Part shown: in pieces, positions 1 to 7,143 of the stretch
Numbering within the stretch: position 1 is the stretch's first letter
Layout: each line of letters starts with the position of its first letter
NCBI GenBank assembly: GCA_964432715.1
Contig: CAYSOW010000027.1
Coordinates: 1-22,522 of the forward strand
Direction of reading: 5' to 3'
Length of the DNA: 22,522 nt
From: Phocaeicola_A sp964432715
GTDB lineage: Bacteria; Bacteroidota; Bacteroidia; Bacteroidales; Bacteroidaceae
Program-made: the position numbers and the translations under genes
The notes under the pieces: model-generated
Seen by the model: the letters and a program-made list of their open reading frames with translations, nothing else
Database searches by the model: none
Told to the model about the DNA's origin: nothing

Positions 1-60
1 AGAAATCGCCCAACGCCACATTTTCTCTATAATAAATAAGGTAATGCCACGCTTTTTTAT

Positions 61-68
61 TACTTTTG
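61..68 (+). promoter_or_regulatory. Possible -7 box for valS (TACTTTTG)
   Basis: The octamer fits the Bacteroidetes -7 consensus TAnnTTTG and lies 51 nt before the valS start. I see no TTTG -33 box at the expected 19-21 nt upstream, so only half of the promoter is supported. The leader has no T-box-like structure that I can recognise. Confidence 0.35.
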
Positions 69-119
69 CGGGCAATTATTTTGAAACGTAAATCAATAAC
101 ATAGAATATCTTTACTGAT

Positions 120-2813
120 ATGGAATTAGCAAGTAAATACAATCCCGAAGATGTGGAGGGAAAATGGTACCAATATTGGTTGGACCATAAGTTATTCAGT
201 TCCAAACCTGATGGAAGAGAGCCTTACACCATTGTCATCCCGCCCCCTAACGTGACGGGTGTGCTCCACATGGGACACATGCTGAACAATACAATTCAGG
301 ATATCTTGGTGCGTCGCGCCCGTATGACCGGCAAAAATGCTTGCTGGGTTCCCGGCACCGACCATGCCTCTATCGCTACGGAAGCGAAGGTGGTAAACCG
401 TCTGGCTCAACAGGGCATCAAGAAGACTGATCTGACACGCGAGGAGTTCCTGAAACACGCGTGGGAATGGACCGACGAACACGGTGGCATTATTCTGAAA
501 CAGTTGCGTCGTCTGGGTGCTTCGTGCGATTGGGACCGTACGGCGTTCACTATGGACGAGGAGCGCAGCAAGAGCGTCATCAAAGTGTTTGTCGACCTGT
601 ACAACAAAGGGTTGATCTACCGCGGTGTGCGTATGGTCAACTGGGACCCGAAAGCGCTGACTGCCCTCTCTGACGAGGAGGTAATCTACAAAGAGGAACA
701 TAGCAAACTCTACTACTTGAAATATTATGTGGCTGAGGACGACGGTAGCGGTGAGACCGGTGCCGAAGAAGAGGTGGTACATCGCGATGCCAACGGTAAA
801 CGTTACGCGGTGGTAGCTACGACTCGTCCGGAGACCATTATGGGTGATACCGCGATGTGTATCAACCCCAAAGATCCGAAGAACCGTTGGTTGAGCGGCA
901 AGAAGGTGATTGTGCCTTTGGTAGGCCGTGTCATTCCGGTCATCGAGGATGAGTATGTGGATATCGAGTTCGGTACCGGTTGCTTGAAGGTAACTCCGGC
1001 GCACGATGTAAACGACTATATGCTGGGCGAGAAATACAACTTGCCGAGCATCGACATCTTCAACGACAACGGTACGTTGAGCGAGGCAGCAGGTCTCTAT
1101 GTGGGTCAGGATCGTTTCGACGTTCGTAACCAGATTGAGATTGACTTGGACAAGGCCGGTTTGCTGGAAAAGGTGGAGGCATACACCAACAAGGTGGGCT
1201 TCTCTGAGCGTACCAGTGTGGCCATTGAACCGAAGCTCTCTATGCAGTGGTTCTTGAAGATGCAGCACTTTGCCGACATGGCTTTGCCGCCCGTCATGAA
1301 CGATGAACTGAAGTTCTATCCTCCGAAATATAAGAACACCTATCGCAACTGGTTGGAGAACATCAAGGACTGGTGTATTAGTCGTCAGCTGTGGTGGGGT
1401 CATCGCATCCCGGCTTACTTCCTTCCGGAGGGTGGCTACGTGGTGGCTGAGGACGCAGAACAGGCTTTGGCACTGGCAAAGGAGAAGAGTGGTAACGCCA
1501 ACCTGACCGTGAATGACTTGCGTCAGGATGAAGATTGCCTCGACACTTGGTTCTCTTCTTGGTTATGGCCCATCTCACTCTTCGACGGTATTAACAACCC
1601 GGGCAATGAGGAGATCAACTATTACTACCCCACCAGCGACTTGGTGACAGGTCCGGACATCATCTTCTTCTGGGTGGCTCGTATGATTATGGCGGGTTAT
1701 GAGTATCAGGGACAGATGCCGTTTAAAAATGTCTACTTCACCGGTATCGTACGTGATAAGTTGGGACGTAAGATGAGTAAGTCACTCGGTAACTCGCCCG
1801 ACCCATTGGATTTGATTGATCGTTTCGGTGCCGATGGCGTACGTATGGGTATGATGCTTTCAGCTCCGGCAGGTAACGATATTCTGTTCGACGAGTCACT
1901 CTGCGAGCAGGGACGTAACTTCAATAATAAGATTTGGAATGCCTTCCGTCTGCTGAATGGTTGGGAGGTAGCAGATATCGAGCAGCCGGCTTATGCTGCC
2001 ACAGCCATCGACTGGTTCAAGGAGGTGCTCAACAAGACTTTTGTGGAGATTGAGGACTTGTTCAGCAAGTATCGTCTGAGCGAGGCGTTGATGGCAGTTT
2101 ACAAACTCTTCTGGGACGAATTCTCCGGCTGGTACCTGGAGATGGTAAAACCGGCTTACGGTCAACCTATCGACCGCATGACTTACAACCAGACACTGAA
2201 ATTCTTCGCGGAGTTATTGGAGCAGTTGCATCCCTTCATGCCGTTCATCACAGAAGAGTTGTGGCAACACATCATGCAACCGAAGGAGGGCGAGAGCATC
2301 ATGAACGCACAGTTGGTTCGCGGCGACGCTGCGACTTACGAGGCAAGTGTAGAGAAGGTGGCTCGTTTCGAACAGTTGAAAGAGATTGTAACCGGTGTGC
2401 GTAACGTTCGCTTGCAGAAGAACATCGCTCAGAAAGAGGTGTTGAGCTTACAGGTGGTAGGCGAGGATTCTCCGCTCTTTGCCTACAAGGAGGTAGCAGT
2501 GAAACTCTGTAACCTCTCGGCCATTGAGGTGGTGAATGAAAAACCGGAGGGTGCCGCTTCCTTCATGGTGGGAACAACGGAGTACTTCATTCCGCTGGGT
2601 GGCATGATCAATGTGGAAGAGGAGTTGGCGAAGTTGGAGGCCGACCTGAAATATCAGGAGGGTTTCTTGCAGAGCGTACTGAAAAAGCTGAGCAACGAGA
2701 AGTTCGTAAGCAAGGCTCCCGCCAATGTCATCGAGATGGAGCGTAAGAAACAGGCGGATGCAGAGAGCAAGATTGCTTCGCTGAAGGCCGGTATCGCTGC
2801 TTTGAAGAAGTAA
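120..2813 (+). CDS. valS: Valine--tRNA ligase (valyl-tRNA synthetase)
   Basis: This cytoplasmic class I aminoacyl-tRNA synthetase charges tRNA-Val with valine and edits mischarged threonine. The protein has 897 residues, a usual length for the family. Near the N-terminus PPPNVTGVLHMGH (41-53) contains the HIGH signature (H50-M-G-H53) with the PPNVTG context typical of ValRS. TTRPETIMGDTA near residue 235 belongs to the CP1 editing domain. KMSKS is at 551-555 in the context GRKMSKSLGNSPDP. The last 70 or so residues are charged and heptad-like, matching the C-terminal coiled-coil arm that grips the tRNA. The ATG at 120 leads straight into the conserved KYNPEDVEGKWYQYW start. It is transcribed alone and ends at a strong hairpin. 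Identification is firm. Confidence 0.98.
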   Translation: MELASKYNPEDVEGKWYQYWLDHKLFSSKPDGREPYTIVIPPPNVTGVLHMGHMLNNTIQDILVRRARMTGKNACWVPGTDHASIATEAKVVNRLAQQGIKKTDLTREEFLKHAWEWTDEHGGIILKQLRRLGASCDWDRTAFTMDEERSKSVIKVFVDLYNKGLIYRGVRMVNWDPKALTALSDEEVIYKEEHSKLYYLKYYVAEDDGSGETGAEEEVVHRDANGKRYAVVATTRPETIMGDTAMCINPKDPKNRWLSGKKVIVPLVGRVIPVIEDEYVDIEFGTGCLKVTPAHDVNDYMLGEKYNLPSIDIFNDNGTLSEAAGLYVGQDRFDVRNQIEIDLDKAGLLEKVEAYTNKVGFSERTSVAIEPKLSMQWFLKMQHFADMALPPVMNDELKFYPPKYKNTYRNWLENIKDWCISRQLWWGHRIPAYFLPEGGYVVAEDAEQALALAKEKSGNANLTVNDLRQDEDCLDTWFSSWLWPISLFDGINNPGNEEINYYYPTSDLVTGPDIIFFWVARMIMAGYEYQGQMPFKNVYFTGIVRDKLGRKMSKSLGNSPDPLDLIDRFGADGVRMGMMLSAPAGNDILFDESLCEQGRNFNNKIWNAFRLLNGWEVADIEQPAYAATAIDWFKEVLNKTFVEIEDLFSKYRLSEALMAVYKLFWDEFSGWYLEMVKPAYGQPIDRMTYNQTLKFFAELLEQLHPFMPFITEELWQHIMQPKEGESIMNAQLVRGDAATYEASVEKVARFEQLKEIVTGVRNVRLQKNIAQKEVLSLQVVGEDSPLFAYKEVAVKLCNLSAIEVVNEKPEGAASFMVGTTEYFIPLGGMINVEEELAKLEADLKYQEGFLQSVLKKLSNEKFVSKAPANVIEMERKKQADAESKIASLKAGIAALKK

Positions 2814-2867
2814 GGAATAGTTCCGAAGAATCACCCCGAATAGGGTAACTTCCAAAAGAATACGATA

Positions 2868-2915
2868 AAGCCCCGATAAGACTAAATAAAAAAGTCTTAT
2901 CGGGGCTTCTTATTT
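2868..2915. terminator. Bidirectional terminator between valS and the pectin esterase gene
   Basis: A perfect 16-bp inverted repeat (2868-2883 with 2893-2908) has a 9-nt A-rich loop and is followed on the plus strand by CTTATTTTCC. Read on the minus strand the loop becomes T-rich and the stem is followed by TATCG. The two flanking genes converge on it, so it probably ends both transcripts. Confidence 0.85.
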
Positions 2916-2981
2916 TCCGAAATTTCAGAAACGTTTTAGAAGTGTTTTAGATGTATTCTGAAACGCAGAGAAGGATTACTT

Positions 2982-4706
2982 TTAACGTGCCACTTCCATC
3001 GTCTCATTACCATTCTTGAGGGGGTTCCAACCATCCGCTCCCGCCAAGATTTGCGCGATGTCGTATCCATCCAGGTTCTTCAACTGTTGACCGAAAGAGG
3101 CACGTGCTTTGGGATTGGCTCCCTCACCGGTACTCTTATACTCAGCGTAGAACACCGTTGCCTCATTCTCCTTCTTTCCCCAGTTGTTCCATCCCTGCGG
3201 CAAGATATGCTTACCCAGTTCGCAGCGAATGAAGACTGCTTTCGCATTGGGTCGCCACGGACGCGATAGGTAGACATTGGTAGCTTCCGCCTCCGCCGTC
3301 ATCTTACAGTCGAAGAAGACATAGCCATAGGCCTTACCCTCATCAGTGGCAGGTGCTGTCAAGTAGCCGTTACCCAAGCTATGGATGGTGCAGCGATTGA
3401 AAACCACCGTCGACCAGCCGAAGATAAAGTCGACCGTACCCTCCACATAACAATCCTCAAAGTACTGACGCGACTGCTTACCATAATTATATAAGGTGTC
3501 CTGATTGCCCAGGAAACGACAATTCTTAAAGTAGGCACGGTCGCCGCTCACAAAGCAAGCCACCGCCTGTCCCACTCTACCCGCCGTGTTAGCAATGGTG
3601 ATATTCTCCGCGTAGAAATCGGGGGCATAGATGTAGCAAGTGGACGAACCCGACGTAGACATCGGACTACCCAGTGCATTCAACTTGCTGGCATAACCGT
3701 TGCCAGTAATCACCGCCCCTGTCTGACCAATCAGCGAGACATTAATCTTACACTCCGGCACAATCACGCGCTCCTCATAAGTACCCGGACGCACCAAAAT
3801 CGTCGTGCGGATATTCTTACGAAAGTCGGGCACCGCATCAATTGCCTCTTGAACCGTCATAAAGTCGCCGCTACCATCCTTCGCCACCACATAGTCATAA
3901 TCACGGAAGTAAGGCGCCAAGGCCGGCACCTCCTTCGCAATGGCCTGTACCGTGAGACGAGTCACCGTACGTGCTCCATGAATGGAGAGGTGAGTGTTAT
4001 CCTTGCGACCGTCAGGACAAGCAGCAATGGTCTTCGGAGCAATCCAGAGATAAATCTCCTTTGACTTCTCCGCGCCCAGTCCTTGCACCAAGTCGTGCGT
4101 GATTCGGTTCATATCAACGAACGGCACGTTCAGTTCCTTCGCCACATTGCGAGGAGAGTCCAGATAGGCTCCGTGGGTGTCAATCAAGGTATCCCCCTCG
4201 ACCACCTCTGTCGTACCCTTTCCGTGCAGGTCGTCCTCTACCACAGCATTCTTATTCTCGCCGAAGTTACGGCGCACGATAGAGTTGAAGAGCACTGGGA
4301 TACCCCCTTTGGCACGCGTCTCATTCACAAACTTACGCAAGTTCTCATCGAAGGTTGTACCCGGATCCGTGTGACGGTCCTCCTTCGGCTTCTCATCATT
4401 GTGACCAAACTGGATAAAGACATAGTCGCCCTTACGAATCTTTGCGAGCACCGCATCCCAGCGACCCTCATTGATAAAACTCTTCGAACTGCGACCGTTC
4501 ATAGCGTGGTTGTCCACCTTCACCTCCTCAGCGAGGAAGCCCGGCAGCATCTGCCCCCAGCCACGTTCCGGATTATTGCCCTCCAGGGGCTTGTTGGCCA
4601 TCGTAGAATCGCCAATCATAAAGATGGTAAACGATTCCCGTTGGTCGGTTTTGAATGCTGACAGCGTCAGCAAGGCCAAGATGGCCGTCAAAATCTTACT
4701 TTTCAT
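2982..4706 (-). CDS. Secreted two-domain pectin esterase: CE12-type acetylesterase plus CE8 pectin methylesterase
   Basis: Predicted to remove acetyl groups (SGNH domain) and methyl esters (CE8 domain) from pectin in the periplasm or outside the cell. From the ATG at 4706 it has 574 residues and a signal peptide of about 20. The SGNH/rhamnogalacturonan acetylesterase domain (about 24-265) shows GDS with S34, G71 in block II, GHND (101-104) and DNTH with D236 and H239. The CE8 beta-helix (about 270-560) shows QAVA (380-383), QDTL with catalytic D403, GTVDFIFG with D426, and RPW with R482; the usual LGRPW reads LSRPW. An in-frame ATG at 4796 would add 30 basic residues, but it lies upstream of a well-matched promoter (4742-4772) and would spoil the signal peptide, so I chose 4706. 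It is divergent from the KdgF-like gene. Domain identities are firm; exact substrates are inferred. Confidence 0.92.
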   Translation of the reverse strand: MKSKILTAILALLTLSAFKTDQRESFTIFMIGDSTMANKPLEGNNPERGWGQMLPGFLAEEVKVDNHAMNGRSSKSFINEGRWDAVLAKIRKGDYVFIQFGHNDEKPKEDRHTDPGTTFDENLRKFVNETRAKGGIPVLFNSIVRRNFGENKNAVVEDDLHGKGTTEVVEGDTLIDTHGAYLDSPRNVAKELNVPFVDMNRITHDLVQGLGAEKSKEIYLWIAPKTIAACPDGRKDNTHLSIHGARTVTRLTVQAIAKEVPALAPYFRDYDYVVAKDGSGDFMTVQEAIDAVPDFRKNIRTTILVRPGTYEERVIVPECKINVSLIGQTGAVITGNGYASKLNALGSPMSTSGSSTCYIYAPDFYAENITIANTAGRVGQAVACFVSGDRAYFKNCRFLGNQDTLYNYGKQSRQYFEDCYVEGTVDFIFGWSTVVFNRCTIHSLGNGYLTAPATDEGKAYGYVFFDCKMTAEAEATNVYLSRPWRPNAKAVFIRCELGKHILPQGWNNWGKKENEATVFYAEYKSTGEGANPKARASFGQQLKNLDGYDIAQILAGADGWNPLKNGNETMEVAR

Positions 4707-4741
4707 TGCGATGTGTATTTCAATTGATTTATTTCTTTCCC

Positions 4742-4772
4742 CAAAAATAGCGTATTTCATTGGAGCGACAAA
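4742..4772 (-). promoter_or_regulatory. Bacteroidetes-type promoter for the pectin esterase gene
   Basis: On the minus strand TTTG (4772-4769) is followed by a 19-nt spacer and TATTTTTG (4749-4742), a full match to the TTTG / TAnnTTTG consensus. Transcription would start near 4735, leaving a leader of about 30 nt before the ATG at 4706. Confidence 0.7.
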
Positions 4773-4835
4773 CATCCGCCGAAGGTTTTTCTTCATTTCG
4801 GCGGAAAAGTTCGCGGATTATCGGAGAAATCTACG

Positions 4836-4843
4836 TACATTTG
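4836..4843 (+). promoter_or_regulatory. Likely -7 box for the KdgF-like gene (TACATTTG)
   Basis: The octamer matches TAnnTTTG and lies 32 nt before the ATG at 4876. The best -33 candidate is TTCG at 4810-4813 with a long 22-nt spacer, so the -33 part is weak. The divergent promoter sits within about 65 bp, leaving room for a shared control site. Confidence 0.5.
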
Positions 4844-4875
4844 TCGACAACAAACTAATCTAAAAGAAGAAAAAT

Positions 4876-5220
4876 ATGAAAACAAGAAGCAACTCCTTTA
4901 TTTATGATAAAGAGAAAGAGTGGGAACCCGCCGGTGAAGGTGTGGTTCGCAAAATCATGGGTTACGACGGTCAGGTAATGATTGCCAAAGTGAAGTTTGA
5001 AACCGGCGCCATCGGTTCTATGCACACCCACTATCACACGCAAGACACCTACGTAGCCAGCGGTAAATTTGAGTTCACCATCAATGGTGAGACGAAGATT
5101 GTGGAAGCAGGCGACGGCGTTTATATGGAGCCCGATGTGTTGCACGGCTGCAAATGCTTGGAAGCCGGTGTCCTCATCGACTGCTTCAGTCCGATGCGTC
5201 AGGACTTTCTGAAGAAATAA
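4876..5220 (+). CDS. kdgF: KdgF-like cupin of pectin/uronate catabolism
   Basis: A single-domain cytoplasmic cupin of 114 residues. KdgF proteins speed conversion of the 4,5-unsaturated galacturonate released from pectin or alginate into 5-keto-4-deoxyuronate. Cupin motif 1 is textbook: G44-x5-H50-x-H52-x3-Q56-x6-G63. The fourth metal ligand H90 lies in GDGVYMEPDVLHG (79-91). The C-terminal DCFSPMRQDFL matches the closing motif I associate with KdgF. There is no signal peptide, which fits a cytoplasmic enzyme. The gene is divergent from a secreted pectin esterase, 169 bp away, which supports a pectin role. A related cupin of unknown substrate remains possible, since small cupins are hard to tell apart. 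Confidence 0.8.
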   Translation: MKTRSNSFIYDKEKEWEPAGEGVVRKIMGYDGQVMIAKVKFETGAIGSMHTHYHTQDTYVASGKFEFTINGETKIVEAGDGVYMEPDVLHGCKCLEAGVLIDCFSPMRQDFLKK

Positions 5221-5225
5221 GCATA

Positions 5226-5260
5226 CCCAAACAAAAGAGGTGGATTACTCATCCACCTCT
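5226..5260 (-). terminator. Terminator of the psd-pssA-DUF4834 operon, overlapping the last gene
   Basis: A perfect 10-bp stem (5251-5260 with 5236-5245) with a 5-nt loop is followed on the minus strand by TTTTGTTTGGG. The upstream arm and loop lie inside the final codons and stop codon of the DUF4834 gene. The plus strand has no T-run after the stem, so it is best read as a minus-strand terminator. Confidence 0.75.
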
Positions 5261-5493
5261 GTATAATCTATATATTCTCCTTCATCTTCAGAGATAATTT
5301 TCTTTCGTTCGGGCGATGTCTTCACCCACTCCCCTTTTCGAGGTGCACGCCGTTTGCTCGTTGTTTCCTCCTTCTTTGACACGCTAAAAGGTTTCCACAA
5401 AAAACGAAGAAACTTCTGCACAGCATTAATCAAAAGCAATATACCCACGCAGAATAGAATCCAAAGACACCCCATCATCGACAGCTTCTTCAT
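5245..5493 (-). CDS. Small membrane protein, probably DUF4834 family
   Basis: An 82-residue protein of unknown function. Residues about 5-30 form one hydrophobic helix (GCLWILFCVGILLLI), followed by an aromatic patch (FLRFLWKPF), a basic middle (SKRRAPRKGEW) and an acidic end (EDEGEYIDYTEVDE). Hydrophobic anchor, aromatic patch and charged tail are what I recall of the Bacteroidetes family DUF4834; this is from memory of the family, not a search. It starts 5 nt after the pssA stop, so it is translated from the phospholipid operon and may act at the inner membrane. The operon terminator is built into its 3' end. No function can be assigned from sequence. Confidence 0.75.
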   Translation of the reverse strand: MKKLSMMGCLWILFCVGILLLINAVQKFLRFLWKPFSVSKKEETTSKRRAPRKGEWVKTSPERKKIISEDEGEYIDYTEVDE

Positions 5494-5498
5494 TGAGT

Positions 5499-6215
5499 TT
5501 ATGCCTTCTTTGCTTTACCTTGCGTAAAAGCAGAAAGCAGCACATACCATACAATCACAGCTGCCAATCCTGCAATGCCCAACCAAAGGAGCAGCAGAAC
5601 AGACACCAACAAGAAGAGATACTTCACGCGATTTTCCTTCCACGCCAAGTTCTTAAACTTGAGCGAAAACATCGGAATCTCCGCCACTAACATCCAGGAG
5701 GTGAGTACCACCAACGCCATCAGTTCATACACATTGAAATGCGCAGAGATTAAAAAATCGTGCTGACCAATCAACAACGAGCCCCAGAAAAGCGCATTCG
5801 CCGGAGTTGGTAATCCAATGAAAGAGGATGTCTGACGAGTGTCAATATTAAACTTCGCCAAACGGAGTACGGAAAAGACCGCAATCAGGAAGGCAAAATA
5901 GGGAACAATGAAAGCAATGGGCGCCAAAGCGTCCGGCATCGTCATCTCTTTGAAAAGCGAAAAGACCATCACAGCAGGGGCAAGACCAAAGGTAACGTCA
6001 TCCGCCAACGAATCAAGTTCCTTACCCATCGGACCAGAAACATGCAACAGTCGCGCCAACATACCGTCGAAAAAGTCGAACACTGCTCCAAGGATGATGA
6101 AACCCACCGCCCACTGATAATTCATTTCAAAAGCCATTACGCAGGCGATGCAACCGGAAAAGAGGTTGCAGCAGGTCACTGCGTTCGGAATATGACGAGT
6201 GATAGAAGATGTCAT
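5499..6215 (-). CDS. pssA: CDP-diacylglycerol--serine O-phosphatidyltransferase
   Basis: An inner-membrane enzyme that joins CDP-diacylglycerol and serine to make phosphatidylserine, releasing CMP. The 238-residue protein carries the complete CDP-alcohol phosphatidyltransferase signature D-x2-DG-x2-AR-x8-G-x3-D-x3-D as D47, D50-G51, A54-R55, G64, D68 and D72. Several hydrophobic helices follow. It starts only 2 nt after the psd stop, so substrate maker and consumer are made from one message in the order psd, pssA. The serine enzyme is preferred over phosphatidylglycerophosphate synthase because of the TSSITRHIPNAVTCCNLFSG start and the psd partner. Confidence 0.95.
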   Translation of the reverse strand: MTSSITRHIPNAVTCCNLFSGCIACVMAFEMNYQWAVGFIILGAVFDFFDGMLARLLHVSGPMGKELDSLADDVTFGLAPAVMVFSLFKEMTMPDALAPIAFIVPYFAFLIAVFSVLRLAKFNIDTRQTSSFIGLPTPANALFWGSLLIGQHDFLISAHFNVYELMALVVLTSWMLVAEIPMFSLKFKNLAWKENRVKYLFLLVSVLLLLWLGIAGLAAVIVWYVLLSAFTQGKAKKA

Positions 6216-6217
6216 GA

Positions 6218-6904
6218 TTATTTCAGTTTTGCAATAACCGTCTGGTTACCTACCGTCTTCTGGCCCGGTTTCACACAGATTTCCGTACCCAGCGGCAAGT
6301 AGACGTCCACACGTGAACCAAATTTTATAAATCCCATATGCTCATCAATATAGCAATCCTCGCCTTCCACCGCGTAAGTAACGATACGACGTGCCAAGGC
6401 TCCGGCAATCTGACGAGCCATCACGGTGTGTCCTTCGGGGGTCTCAATCACCACCATCGAACGTTCGTTCTCGGTGCTGGCCTTCGGGAGCCATGCCTTG
6501 TGATAGTTACCGTTCTGGTGGGCCACTTTCTTTACCACGCCATCCACCGGGTACCAATTGGCATGCACATTCACCAAGCTCATAAAGATGGAAACCATGA
6601 TGCGCTTGTCGTGAAAAAACTCGTGCTCATCCACCACCTCAGCCACCACAATGGTGCCGTCGGCCGGGGCAACGACCACCTTCTCCGTGGCTTCTCCGAA
6701 CAGTCGAATGGGGCAACGGAAAAAATTAATCATCACCAGATAGATGATGAGACTCAATGCTGCTACTATATAAAAAGGTATAGGGGACTCGAAAAGATAA
6801 AACACTGCAGCGTCCAGCAGCAAAAAAGCAGCCAGACTCACAAGAAGAATATGTGTTCCTTCACGGTGTAATCTTATCTTTTTCAGTTTCTTAATGCGAT
6901 TCAT
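6218..6904 (-). CDS. psd: Phosphatidylserine decarboxylase proenzyme
   Basis: Converts phosphatidylserine to phosphatidylethanolamine at the inner membrane. The 228-residue proenzyme has two N-terminal hydrophobic segments (about 18-37 and 42-60), the PADGT motif (80-84) with D82, the NVHANWYPVDG motif (112-122) with H114, and the self-cleavage site FGSR (195-198). Cleavage before S197 would give a long beta chain and a short pyruvoyl-bearing alpha chain. Size and the GSR site (rather than LGST) point to the short PSD type known from Bacteroides and alphaproteobacteria. It is first in the operon, with a clear promoter upstream. Confidence 0.95.
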   Translation of the reverse strand: MNRIKKLKKIRLHREGTHILLVSLAAFLLLDAAVFYLFESPIPFYIVAALSLIIYLVMINFFRCPIRLFGEATEKVVVAPADGTIVVAEVVDEHEFFHDKRIMVSIFMSLVNVHANWYPVDGVVKKVAHQNGNYHKAWLPKASTENERSMVVIETPEGHTVMARQIAGALARRIVTYAVEGEDCYIDEHMGFIKFGSRVDVYLPLGTEICVKPGQKTVGNQTVIAKLK

Positions 6905-6953
6905 TTTAATCTAATAGGACGTTCATAACTGCCCTTTCGGACATTCTATCGTG

Positions 6954-6985
6954 CAAAAATAGTCTTTCTTTAACAAATTCGCAAA
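6954..6985 (-). promoter_or_regulatory. Bacteroidetes-type promoter for psd-pssA-DUF4834
   Basis: On the minus strand TTTG (6985-6982), a 20-nt spacer and TATTTTTG (6961-6954) match the consensus in full. Transcription would start near 6947, giving a leader of roughly 40 nt to the psd ATG at 6904. Confidence 0.7.
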
Positions 6986-7073
6986 TATTTAACCATCATA
7001 TGTTTGTTTTTCTATGATTTTTGTTTCAGTACCATCTTAAAGAAAGTTTCTCCGGATTTTTTCGGCCGTTCCA

Positions 7074-7105
7074 TTTGCTCAATCGAGAAAACAGCAGTAT
7101 CTTTA
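7074..7105 (+). promoter_or_regulatory. Likely promoter for dnaE
   Basis: TTTG (7074-7077), a 20-nt spacer and TATCTTTA (7098-7105) match the Bacteroidetes consensus except for the last base of the -7 box. It lies about 40 nt before the dnaE ATG. The 239-bp dnaE-psd gap thus holds two divergent promoters, and I see nothing else in it. Confidence 0.55.
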
Positions 7106-7143
7106 ATGCGTTTTTCATCTAAAATTCATCTAAGAATTAGACT

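Noticed and set aside
192..1403. A 403-codon open frame antisense to valS
   Set aside because: Opposite the conserved catalytic and editing domains of valS, with no recognisable motif and a composition typical of reverse-strand shadows.
4083..4661. A 192-codon open frame opposite the pectin esterase
   Set aside because: The minus-strand gene has all catalytic motifs of two enzyme families; the plus-strand translation shows no domain or signal.
4707..4796. A 30-residue N-terminal extension of the pectin esterase
   Set aside because: It would place a basic stretch before the signal peptide and overlaps the best promoter match, so the ATG at 4706 is preferred.
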